Below are positions 1-8,111 of a stretch of DNA of 64,000 nt, in pieces. The notes beneath the pieces were generated by a model. The model ran no database searches, had not been told where the DNA came from, and saw only the letters and a program-made list of their open reading frames with translations. The stretch lies in the NCBI GenBank assembly GCA_002811675.1, contig PDIM01010338.1, forward strand, positions 37,944 through 101,943, written 5' to 3'. Made by a program: the position numbers and the translations under genes. Numbering within the stretch: the first letter of the stretch is position 1; the number at the start of each line of letters is the position of its first letter. Origin of the DNA: Ichthyosporea sp. XGB-2017a. Lineage: Eukaryota; Opisthokonta; Ichthyosporea.

Positions 1-381
1 CTTCGGGAAAAATACTTTCCTTCGGAGCTTGTTGCAGCTGCCGAACAAGGGGGGTATAAGCGAAAGTTATCTTCAAGAAGATTTGAGCCAACTATAAAGC
101 GAAGAAGCACAAATTTTTCGAAAACAAGTGTTATTTCGGAAAGCACGGAGGATATTCGTCAAAATTTGGAGAAACTGGAGAAGAAAGAAACGACAAAGTC
201 AGCCAACCAAAAGCAAAACCAGAACCAACAAAATGATCCGGACGATGAAGTGCTCGAGGACGATTATTATGATGAAGAGGAGGTTGAAGAGGGCACCGAT
301 TACAACTTATCTTACTTTGATAATGGGGAAGACTTCATAGGGGAAGATGATGCTTTGGAAGAGGAAGGACCCACATTTTAG
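1..381 (+). CDS. POLR3G: RNA polymerase III subunit RPC7/RPC31, C-terminal part (gene runs off the left edge)
   Basis: The open frame is already running at base 1 and ends with TAG at 379-381, giving the last ~126 residues. The N-terminal part is basic and rich in Ser and Arg. It is followed by a Lys/Gln linker and then a strongly acidic Asp/Glu tail. The tail contains DYNLSYFDNGEDF, which matches the conserved terminal motif of the Pol III subunit POLR3G/RPC31 (known there as DYxxSYFDNGEDF). In that family the subunit belongs to the RPC3-RPC6-RPC7 initiation subcomplex used for tRNA and 5S transcription. The start and upstream exons lie outside the window. A polyadenylation hexamer follows about 210 bases after the stop. 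Confidence 0.85.
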   Translation, partial: LREKYFPSELVAAAEQGGYKRKLSSRRFEPTIKRRSTNFSKTSVISESTEDIRQNLEKLEKKETTKSANQKQNQNQQNDPDDEVLEDDYYDEEEVEEGTDYNLSYFDNGEDFIGEDDALEEEGPTF

Positions 382-591
382 GTCCGGCGTGGTGCAACGG
401 GTGGGGTTAACACTGGGATGGGCACTTATATTTTTTTTACTACTTCCTCAATTGTTTTATTTTCAAATAGATGAGAAGATACCAAGCTTTATCAATTAAA
501 AAACAGAAAGGAAAACAAGGAACGAAAGAGGGTGAAACAATTGTTAACCGAACAAAAGACAATGAATAGTTGTGATTCTTCTCTTCAGTCG

Positions 592-597
592 AATAAA
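592..597 (+). terminator. AATAAA polyadenylation hexamer after POLR3G
   Basis: A perfect AATAAA lies 211 bases after the POLR3G stop, before a T-rich stretch. The interval 382-733 otherwise holds only 3' untranslated sequence of this gene and of the convergent CFAP96 gene. Confidence 0.5.
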
Positions 598-733
598 TCT
601 GTACAGAATTTTCTCAAAATCAAGCCTTTTTGTTGTGGGTTTCCGTTTTTTTTTTGTTTTGTTTTTTTTTTTCCTTACTTACTTTCATCTAGGAGATTGG
701 GCTGCTAATAGTTGTGTCTGTTTGTATAACACT

Positions 734-1888
734 CTACCGCCCGAATGAGGACACTTTGTAAGCAGTTACCCTCCTAGGGACATTTGCCTGTAATACAGAT
801 TTGGTAGGCGCACTTTTGGGCCCTCCATTCATTAGAAAAACCTTTGTCTTCCCCTTGGCCTTTGGGGGAGCTTTCTTGGGAGGTCCATCGCTGCTGTGTG
901 TTGGGTAGGGATTAAGCCCTCCATTCAGTCCCTTTAAAAAGAAAAAGGGGAATTGGAATGAGATATTAATGACCATACTTTATAAAGACTGTTGCCTAAA
1001 AGAAAACTTGAACAATACTTACTGATTTCGCAGGATGACTTGGTCTAAATGGCTGCTTCTGAAGGGCAGGAGGGGTGGCGGCCTCTCTTTTTGGGGGAGG
1101 AAGTGGTTTAGTGTTTGTGTAAACATTTGGAGAGAAAAGGCCAGCGCCTCCTGAGCTTGGAATGAAGGCTTTCCCAATCATTTTTGCTTTGTGCCTCTTC
1201 ATTTCTTCCTATAGAAACAACACACACACAGTTAGCAGTCTTGTAGCAAATGGCATGAATGGTAAAAATTGTGTTTTAATTTACCTTTGTTAATGTTTGG
1301 GCAGCATTGTAAGGCTCTGAAGAATACACAGGGTCTTCCCCAATACCCAAATGAGCATACCCAAAGCCCGATCCCTTTTTGATCGGACTGACAAGAAAAT
1401 TTTTGCCTGGGGGCTTGTATACTGGCCTTCTTGAAATGACAGACATTGCTTGTATGGGTCCCGAAAAGGTACCAAAATGATCTCCTTTTCCACTCGGTTT
1501 TGGGGGCACGCCTAGAAAGATATAAATAAACCACAAATATTAATGCCATTGCCAGAAGGCGCCTCTTTCATTTACTTCAAATAGACTTACCCGAAGGTCT
1601 GAAAGGAGTTTTTACTATTTGAAGTTTCATAGCATCGACCCTCTTTCTTCGCGCTGAAGCCACAGGATCACTATACCCCTCGCCTTGAAAGACCCGGGCA
1701 AACTGTTTGTCCAAATAGACATCCGGTGTATCATGTCCCTTTTTTGTGCAGCCCGTTACCAATTGCTTCCCCTTAAAATGAGCTTCTACAAAAGGCTTGT
1801 AATTTGGATTAGTGTATTTGTCATTGCTTATGTACCCCGGCTGACTAAATACCCCCAAAGTCTCTAGGTCGCTCTTTGGAGCCGACAT
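734..1888 (-). CDS. CFAP96: Cilia- and flagella-associated protein 96 (C4orf47 homologue), 4 exons
   Basis: Exons on the minus strand: 1591-1888, 1285-1511, 1023-1208 and 734-931. Introns have GTAAGT-like donors and pyrimidine-rich acceptors, and the frame is kept through all joins, giving about 302 residues (human CFAP96 is ~309). The first exon begins MSAPKSDLETLGVFSQPGYI and contains RVFQGEGY, like the human N-terminus. Exon 2 has PPGKNF and KKGSGFGYAHLGIG, matching the family's PGKNLY and KKGTGYGYAN. The last exon has YPTHSSD and PSG-like GGPKSAP followed by VPRRV near the C-terminus. The family is a small axonemal/ciliary protein without known enzymatic domains. A probable 5' untranslated intron runs 1922-2017 (GTGAGT donor). 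Identification rests on several blocks in order, so I am fairly sure. Confidence 0.85.
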
Positions 1889-2430
1889 AATTAAAAAGAC
1901 AGCGGACTTGGAAGCTTTTTTCTAAAGAAAACAAAATCTCCAATCGGAAAAGAAGGATAATCCAAAAAAACACATAAAAAAGTAATCCCAAATTCTCAAA
2001 ATCTTAATCCTACTCACTGCAATTGCTAGTTTACATTAGCAAAATGTAACAGGCACAAGTATATGAATACAGTACCTGTTAGTATAACAAACGTAAACAA
2101 ACTTCTGGCACACCTTCCTCTTTTGGAAGAGGCGCTTCATCCTCCGATCCACCACGGCTTTTTTGGCCAATATTCCCTTTTGGGTATTTAATGGCCTTGC
2201 TTTCGGTTTTTCATTACAATACATATTTTATTTGTTTGGTGTTCTGTGCATGTTGCTCTTTTCCCCCATGCAGCATTGTCCAAACGAATTAGCTGAACAA
2301 ACTAGGTGAGTGTGTTTTTCTGTGTTTTTCTGTCTTTTTGTTTTCAAATTTCAAGTAAACATGTGATTGATAAATAGAAAAGGGCATATAATATGTCAGG
2401 TTTCGGTTTGTTCCAAGAGGTAAGCAGCTC
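1889..2430. other. Intergenic: CFAP96 5' region with probable 5'UTR intron
   Basis: Between two minus-strand genes. On the minus strand a strong GTGAGT donor at 2017 and a TTTCTTTAG acceptor ending at 1922 would define a 96-base intron just upstream of the CFAP96 ATG. A 62-codon basic open frame at 2036-2224 (minus) has no family resemblance I recognise and may be part of the leader. The rest is probably the 3' end of the upstream Kazal gene. Confidence 0.4.
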
Positions 2431-4257
2431 TCAGTTAACTGGGCAAGGTGCTTCTTTTGTAACAGGAACACTTTCAGGGTACTCTTCCTTAGCCACGAAA
2501 AACAGACTTCGGGTTAAAGAGTGAAAGTTATCACAGATTTTTTTCATTCCTTCAGAATGTCTGTTCTTACTATGACAAACAGCGATGTTCAAACTAGCGT
2601 CGTTTCCATATTCGATTCCATTGTCGCCACAGACTGGCATGTAGATTTTTATCATCTCGGTAGGGCAAACTACAACTTTTCGGAGGGCATCAATTAACTC
2701 CTCCCTGCATTCCCCAGCATAAGCATATCGGATATCCGACTTGCTACATTGCTCAGCCTTCAAAAAACACATATTAGAGTAGGTCTTACCATCTGAACCA
2801 CACACGGGGGCATACTGCTCGGTGCACATAATTTCATTGCATTTCTTCACACACTCCCCTTTGTGTTTTACCGTTAGCTTTCGGTTTAGCTCGCAGGCGG
2901 CGCCGCCCATAGCACATTCATTAGGGTAGGTAACGTCGTTGGACGCACAAATTGGAGCATATATCAACGGGCACGGTCTCAGGCACTTACTAGGAGCGCT
3001 CTTAAACTCGTCCTCCCTCTTTCTTTCCTTTTCTTCGCACGCAGTATTACTAACCAGTTTCAAATCCCACTTTTGTTGACAAACCGCATTTTCAAACTCG
3101 CACTTATTCGAATAAGTTACTCCATTGTCAGCACACACAGGCCGGTATATCTTAGGACACGGTTTCATCAAGCAACCATCCCCTGGCCCTTTGATACGCC
3201 TCGATTTAGCTCCTGGTGAGCGAACACGTCGTTTACGTTGCTCACACGGGCCATCATGCAAGAGACGCAATGCGCTATCCTTGCGAGCAGCGTTGTCAAA
3301 AACACACTTATTTCCATAAGTTTTACCATTTGAGCCACACACAGGCCTATAGTCCCTGGTACATGGCTTGTCAGCCTGTATATGCTTTGGTTGGTCGAAT
3401 TTTGCAAAATAAAAACCAAAAGCTCTCACTAGTCTACGTAAGCTGTCATGAATGGGAGACAGAAAGTGTCCATACAAGCTTTCTGATTCTTTGGGTTTTG
3501 TTTCCGTTGCGGGCACCTTGGGTTTAGGCTCAGTGTGTGGCAATGGCTCAACTTGCGGCTTTCTTCCAGCCAAGCACTGGTCCCTGTTCATTAAGCATCG
3601 ATTGGGATACGTTTCACCATTTATGCTCTTGACTTCTTTAATTTGCGGAGGGCATTCCAAAACCTTAGGGCTACATTGACCCATACAAGCGAAACCATTT
3701 GCAGTGGCAAAATAGTCATCATCCTTACCAGGACCGCATTTTTCGACAGTAGGCTTCATTTCTGGGCAACTTCCCGAGTTTTTCATTTCCACTATTTCCT
3801 CTAACCATTTGCGATCGACTGGCTCAAACAATGACATACATGATGCAACCTCTACTTTCACTGGTTGTGTATTAAGGTTGTTTTTGTCCTCTACCTGCGG
3901 AACAACCTTTCCCGATATCATATATTCGTCAGCAAATTTCAATGAATTCATTTGGCACGAGGTTCCAACCATTCCAGGCACCAATTCGATTCCTTTTGAT
4001 TTATCCAACTGGTCAGCTCCAGATACAACCTCTTTGATATCTTTTTGAAAAATCATGATTCTCTCTGTACCGCAAATATGCTCATTGTTCGCTTCAATAA
4101 TCTGATACTCACTCTTTTTAGCAATAAATATAACATTATCTGCGCATGCAAAAGTCTTAATCTCTCTCCGACAACTGCATCCATTTACTTCCTCATTTGC
4201 TAAGCACAAAAGAAGCACTGCACCAACAACAAGCAAACAAGCAAACTTTGATGCCAT
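2431..4257 (-). CDS. Secreted TIMP/NTR-like domain plus multiple Kazal domains; candidate protease inhibitor
   Basis: 608 residues, intronless, starting at the ATG at 4257 (the frame extends 6 codons upstream without an ATG). Residues 1-26 form a signal peptide. With V-x-G at -3 to -1 it should be cut just before a Cys-Ser-Cys start (Cys27). Cys-x-Cys at the mature N-terminus, a following FACADNVIFIAK segment, IMIFQKDIKEV, GTSC and the EYMISGKV strand resemble the N-terminal NTR domain of TIMPs. In TIMPs, Cys1 chelates the metalloprotease zinc. After it come an atypical Cys-rich segment (~175-240) and Kazal-type units at roughly 297-336, 361-405, 424-469, 471-513 and 530-573, with the PVCGSNGKTYGNKC-type core. 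Kazal units inhibit serine proteases. The combination suggests a two-class inhibitor, which is inference. The last Kazal unit is irregular (GIEYGNDAS lacks a Cys). Confidence 0.8.
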   Translation of the reverse strand: MASKFACLLVVGAVLLLCLANEEVNGCSCRREIKTFACADNVIFIAKKSEYQIIEANNEHICGTERIMIFQKDIKEVVSGADQLDKSKGIELVPGMVGTSCQMNSLKFADEYMISGKVVPQVEDKNNLNTQPVKVEVASCMSLFEPVDRKWLEEIVEMKNSGSCPEMKPTVEKCGPGKDDDYFATANGFACMGQCSPKVLECPPQIKEVKSINGETYPNRCLMNRDQCLAGRKPQVEPLPHTEPKPKVPATETKPKESESLYGHFLSPIHDSLRRLVRAFGFYFAKFDQPKHIQADKPCTRDYRPVCGSNGKTYGNKCVFDNAARKDSALRLLHDGPCEQRKRRVRSPGAKSRRIKGPGDGCLMKPCPKIYRPVCADNGVTYSNKCEFENAVCQQKWDLKLVSNTACEEKERKREDEFKSAPSKCLRPCPLIYAPICASNDVTYPNECAMGGAACELNRKLTVKHKGECVKKCNEIMCTEQYAPVCGSDGKTYSNMCFLKAEQCSKSDIRYAYAGECREELIDALRKVVVCPTEMIKIYMPVCGDNGIEYGNDASLNIAVCHSKNRHSEGMKKICDNFHSLTRSLFFVAKEEYPESVPVTKEAPCPVN

Positions 4258-4842
4258 TCTTCCAAATTTCAACACAATACAGAATCTTTTTTCTAAAAAA
4301 ATGCTTCTTAACTATTTCTAAGCGACCTCTACGACGCTGTTTTTCTTCCTCTACTGACTACTACCCGTGTTCAATATCTATTCAAAACAAAACTCACAAA
4401 CAAATCTAAACAAGCCCCAAAATTAACATCACACATCAACAAAACTTTAAATAAATCACCGAGGTAAATCACACTGTAACAGACGTACTACAGCACACTT
4501 TTTTATATATTACACCACAAAAAGAAACTTTTCTCATAATGATCCTCATAATAATTATGTAATAGGGAATTCCTGACGAGAGAAAAAGGACTCGGGGGCT
4601 CCATTGCCTATAAAACACTCGAATGGGACTGCGACTCTTATAAAGAGTGCCCTTCCCACTTCCCAGTTCCCGGCTTAAAATCAATTGTGCCTGCGCGCAA
4701 TTGTACGTAAATATAAAATAGTAAAATTGTGAGAAGCTAGAAGTATATCGATGATGAGAGCAGCGGATCAAAGTAACCAAATTAGACGGGAGTCACACAG
4801 ATGATGCGAATAGGAGATCCGATCAATCAGAGATTACGCAAT
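4258..4842. other. Intergenic sequence up to assembly gap
   Basis: AT-rich stretch upstream of the Kazal gene. I see no coding region of family resemblance and no RNA gene. A TATAAA-like sequence lies near 4608. Confidence 0.4.
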
Positions 4843-5540
4843 NNNNNNNNNNNNNNNNNNNNNNNNNNNNNNNNNNNNNNNNNNNNNNNNNNNNNNNNNN
4901 NNNNNNNNNNNNNNNNNNNNNNNNNNNNNNNNNNNNNNNNNNNNNNNNNNNNNNNNNNNNNNNNNNNNNNNNNNNNNNNNNNNNNNNNNNNNNNNNNNNN
5001 NNNNNNNNNNNNNNNNNNNNNNNNNNNNNNNNNNNNNNNNNNNNNNNNNNNNNNNNNNNNNNNNNNNNNNNNNNNNNNNNNNNNNNNNNNNNNNNNNNNN
5101 NNNNNNNNNNNNNNNNNNNNNNNNNNNNNNNNNNNNNNNNNNNNNNNNNNNNNNNNNNNNNNNNNNNNNNNNNNNNNNNNNNNNNNNNNNNNNNNNNNNN
5201 NNNNNNNNNNNNNNNNNNNNNNNNNNNNNNNNNNNNNNNNNNNNNNNNNNNNNNNNNNNNNNNNNNNNNNNNNNNNNNNNNNNNNNNNNNNNNNNNNNNN
5301 NNNNNNNNNNNNNNNNNNNNNNNNNNNNNNNNNNNNNNNNNNNNNNNNNNNNNNNNNNNNNNNNNNNNNNNNNNNNNNNNNNNNNNNNNNNNNNNNNNNN
5401 NNNNNNNNNNNNNNNNNNNNNNNNNNNNNNNNNNNNNNNNNNNNNNNNNNNNNNNNNNNNNNNNNNNNNNNNNNNNNNNNNNNNNNNNNNNNNNNNNNNN
5501 NNNNNNNNNNNNNNNNNNNNNNNNNNNNNNNNNNNNNNNN
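4843..5540. other. Assembly gap (698 Ns)
   Basis: Run of undetermined bases directly before the inverted-repeat element. Part of that element's left side may be lost in the gap. Confidence 0.98.
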
Positions 5541-5579
5541 ACTATGAGAAATACATAGAAATTAGACATATGAAATTAT

Positions 5580-5735
5580 GACATGAAAAACATGAATATT
5601 GGGTTATCCTGAGTTTTGCGAGTATATAAGGGCACAACTGAAGGACACTGAACAGAAGGGATGATCGAAAAACAAATATAAAAATTCAACTTAAAAATCA
5701 TTTGATTTACTTCGGACTTTTACAAGCATTTGACA
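5580..5735 (+). repeat. Left inverted repeat, TATA-containing (LTR-like)
   Basis: It aligns by eye along its whole length with the reverse complement of 6789-6944, roughly 80% identical. Long exact blocks include ATCCTGAGTTTTGCGAGTAT and TCAACTTAAAAATCATTTGA. A TATATAAGGG promoter-like box at ~5621 is conserved in both copies, as expected of an LTR U3 or a TIR promoter. Confidence 0.75.
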
Positions 5736-5882
5736 AAATAATATTTGTAATTGATATTTATTCCCAGCTAGCAGTGCTTATGAGTAGAAAAATTTGGCCG
5801 ATTTTTTCAAAAAAAATTTTTGTATGGAAATTGTCCATACAAATTAGGGCTTGGGGAAAATAAGCAGAACACTAGTCGTTGA

Positions 5883-6293
5883 ATGAAGCCGGGATTTGAA
5901 CAAGCCTGCATAGTTGATATACCGGGTATTACTGCCGATGAAAAGGTGTCCAGTTTCATTGCTGGATTGCTGCCTAACACTCGACGCCAAATAGAATTCG
6001 TTGGCCCAGAGACTTATGAAGAAGCCCAGTTGTTAGCTCATCGCTCGGAGCTGTCCTGGTCCAGTACCACTCCCAAGAAGCCTTCACCACCTTCCCACAG
6101 GAATCGCCCAACTACCTTGAATCTTCTTAGCGAAGTAGATAAGGGGAGACTCTCTGGTTCTCTCTGGTTTACAACAGAAGAAAGAGCGGCTTTCTGATGA
6201 CGATAAGGAATTTCTTAAGCGTGTTGGAGCTTGCTTTCGTTGCAGGAAGACGGGACATATCAGCCGTGATTGCACCCCGGAAAACTTCCGAGG
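5883..6293 (+). pseudogene. gag-like remnant with CCHC zinc knuckle, frameshifted
   Basis: A first open segment (5883-6197) encodes a gag-like stretch with FIAGLLPNTRRQIEF and a Pro-rich linker. It then meets stops, and the reading continues in another frame from about 6172, where CFRCRKTGHISRDC (C-x2-C-x4-H-x4-C, 6232-6273) is a retroelement nucleocapsid zinc knuckle. That second frame stops with TAG at ~6292. One frameshift near 6150-6175, inside a locally duplicated TCTCTGGTT stretch, explains the break. It is not a functional gene. Confidence 0.6.
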
Positions 6294-6365
6294 GTAGGAA
6301 CGGACGGGCCACTGTTTCCTACCCGTACCACAGAACGATTGGGTGTTACCTTTGGAACACTCGAT

Positions 6366-6530
6366 ACCATCGATGCCACAGATGCCAATGAAACCACTGA
6401 ACCAGATGAAGCCAATGAAGCCAGTGAAGCCAGTGAAGCCAGTGAAGCCAATGAAGCCAGTGAAGCCATGAAGCCAATGATGTCAGTGATGCCAGTGATG
6501 CCAATGATGCCAGTAATGCCAGGAAGGAAG
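6366..6530 (+). repeat. 9-base minisatellite (GCCARTGAA family)
   Basis: Tandem copies of GCCAGTGAA and GCCAATGAA with point variants, shading into GCCAGTGAT and GCCAATGAT at the right end. A 9-base unit keeps whatever frame it is in, giving Ala-Ser/Asn-Glu repeats in one frame. Confidence 0.85.
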
Positions 6531-6645
6531 CCAACGAAGTAATCCAGTGTTGTCAGTTATCTGATATCAATGGTCAAGATGAATTTTTGAGATTTACCTG
6601 TCGAGCAGGCGGTGTCCGTGCACCGGCTGTGTACTTAGTGACATA

Positions 6646-6780
6646 GCAGGCGGAGCCGCGCTGATTCAGGATGGCCGACCTGTCTGTTTTTGGTCACACA
6701 AATGGTCTGACACTGAGAAAAGTTACTCCGCTAGAGTGTTAGTTCTGCCGTCGGCTGTGGTAAACGACGTAGTTCCTTCC
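6646..6780 (+). pseudogene. Ty3-type RNase H remnant
   Basis: One frame reads AGGAALIQDGRPVCFWSHKW and then SDTEKSYS. This is the familiar start of the RNase H domain following Ty3/gypsy reverse transcriptase (GGALxQxxxPVAFxSRKLxxxEKxYS). The next segment leaves the family pattern. The preceding sequence around 6560-6640 may be a protease start, so an internal deletion probably joined protease to RNase H. Confidence 0.5.
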
Positions 6781-6788
6781 GCTACCAA

Positions 6789-6944
6789 TGTCAAATGTTT
6801 GTAAAAATCCAAAGTAAATCAAATGATTTTTAAGTTGAAATTTTATATTGTTTCTTTGATAATTTTCCATGTTCATGTCCTTCAGTTGTGCCTTTTATAT
6901 ACTCGCAAAACTCAGGATAATTCCACATTCATGATTTTCATGTC
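6789..6944 (-). repeat. Right inverted repeat, TATA-containing (LTR-like)
   Basis: Reverse-complement partner of 5580-5735. The outermost paired bases are GACATGAAAA/TTTTCATGTC, and the inner end pairs CATTTGACA with TGTCAAATG. Confidence 0.75.
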
Positions 6945-7338
6945 TTGCGGTAAATCTATTAATTTCGTAATTACTGATTGGTCAGAGCGTCATCCTTGTG
7001 ACTTTTGCCTAATTCGGGTCTCACTCCCTAAAAACTTCTCTTGAATCCACGAGCTTTTCACAATTTTTTGATAAAATTTCTTAAGTGGTCGACTTCTGTT
7101 ACGGCATGAAACAAGTTGCCTCAATAGTGAATAATAGTCTTGATATCTTGGACAAGCGTAGTAGCCTGGTGGACATCTGGGTCGAAATGTTATTTAGCCT
7201 TTCGGTGAAACGTGGCGACATAATTCACATTGCATGCCAGAAAATAAAATTATGCATAATTTGTTATACAAAAACCTGCTTTGTAAAGGTATGTAAAAGT
7301 TTAGGGGTGGATATGGCCAAAAGATTTTTCCGATTATA
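6945..7338. other. Intergenic, no gene recognised
   Basis: AT-rich stretch between the retroelement and the transposase-like relic. Only short open frames without family resemblance are seen. Confidence 0.35.
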
Positions 7339-8111
7339 ACGGAGCATTGTTCCAACTTAAGTGCGCCAAATTAACATTCATGCGTTTGGGATCTGCACGG
7401 TTATCTTCAGGAGCAAAACGTACATGGTTTAGTTTAGCTATTTGAGGATTTTATTTATGCCGCCACCCTGATAGTAATCTAAGAATTGAACGTCCAAAAT
7501 CACGTCGTCCGCTGTCAAAGGATTCAAAGCTGCGTTGGTGCATATATTTATAATCTGCCCGTACGGTGAGCATCCTTGGGGAAGATTATATTGTCCTATG
7601 AAATTTTCATCAAGTTTGACAAATGTGCTATCCTTTTTTGTGGGATTCAGTTCATACTTTTCGGGTTGCTAACTGGCACTTGCGTTTGCATGTCTGGGTC
7701 TAATACATTTCTGTTGCTAATACTTGCCCATTCTTCACATTGTAACGTAAACGCTTTTTCTTCCTCTAACCATTTCTGCTCCCTCATTTCTTCCTTCCTT
7801 TTCTCCTCCTGCAATAGATATTCTTTCTTCATTTGCTCAATCAGTTGCACATCAGGTTCAGATAGGTCAATTTCCAGCGACTTTTCCCATTCTTCCCATT
7901 CTAACGCAAGCCTTTCCTCTTTCTTTTTCCGTCTCTTCTCCCTTATTTCTTCCTTCCTTCTCTCTCGCTCCAATAATGCTGCTTTCCTACACTGCTCAAT
8001 CAGTCTCTGATGGCTTTGGTTGTCACTATCCTGTTCAAGTTCTTCTGTTCTAGCCCTCTTTTCCTGATGGACCTGTTCACCCAGCTGATGGCACAATGTC
8101 CAGTGCTCCAT
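7339..8111 (-). pseudogene. Decayed or spliced gene: coiled-coil ORF plus transposase-like fragments
   Basis: An ATG at 8111 opens a 154-codon frame to 7647. It is highly charged and built from two imperfect ~53-residue repeats, each with LIEQ...RKEE.RE...EEW...DPDxQ, and is probably coiled coil. Just beyond, in a different frame (about 7450-7688), 70-80 sense codons look protein-like (QYNLPQGCSPYGQIIN). A third frame (7339-7440) reads on with DPKRMNVNLAHLSWNNAPL. The KMxVxLAxxxLS pattern resembles P-element/THAP9-type transposases, which is tentative. Two frame changes fit a decayed DNA-transposon gene. Short introns could explain them instead, but I found no in-frame splice solution. Confidence 0.35.

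Larger units (their letters stand above)
5580..6944 (+). mobile_element. Decayed Ty3-like retroelement fragment flanked by inverted repeats
   Basis: About 1.36 kb bounded by two ~156-base inverted repeats (separate entries). Inside, in one orientation, lie a gag-like segment with a CCHC zinc knuckle, a 9-base minisatellite and a fragment like the RNase H start of a Ty3/gypsy polymerase. Most of protease, reverse transcriptase and integrase is missing. Stops and a frameshift show that it is dead. Ordinary LTR elements have direct, not inverted, terminal repeats, so this is either a rearranged element, a head-to-head LTR derivative or a DIRS-like arrangement. Confidence 0.65.

Noticed and set aside
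2036-2224. 62-codon basic open frame on the minus strand between the Kazal gene and CFAP96
   Set aside because: No family resemblance, and it overlaps the likely CFAP96 leader; kept only as a note in the intergenic entry.
5580-6944. Calling the inverted-repeat element a simple DNA transposon
   Set aside because: The internal zinc knuckle and RNase H remnant are retroelement features; no DDE transposase is seen between the repeats.
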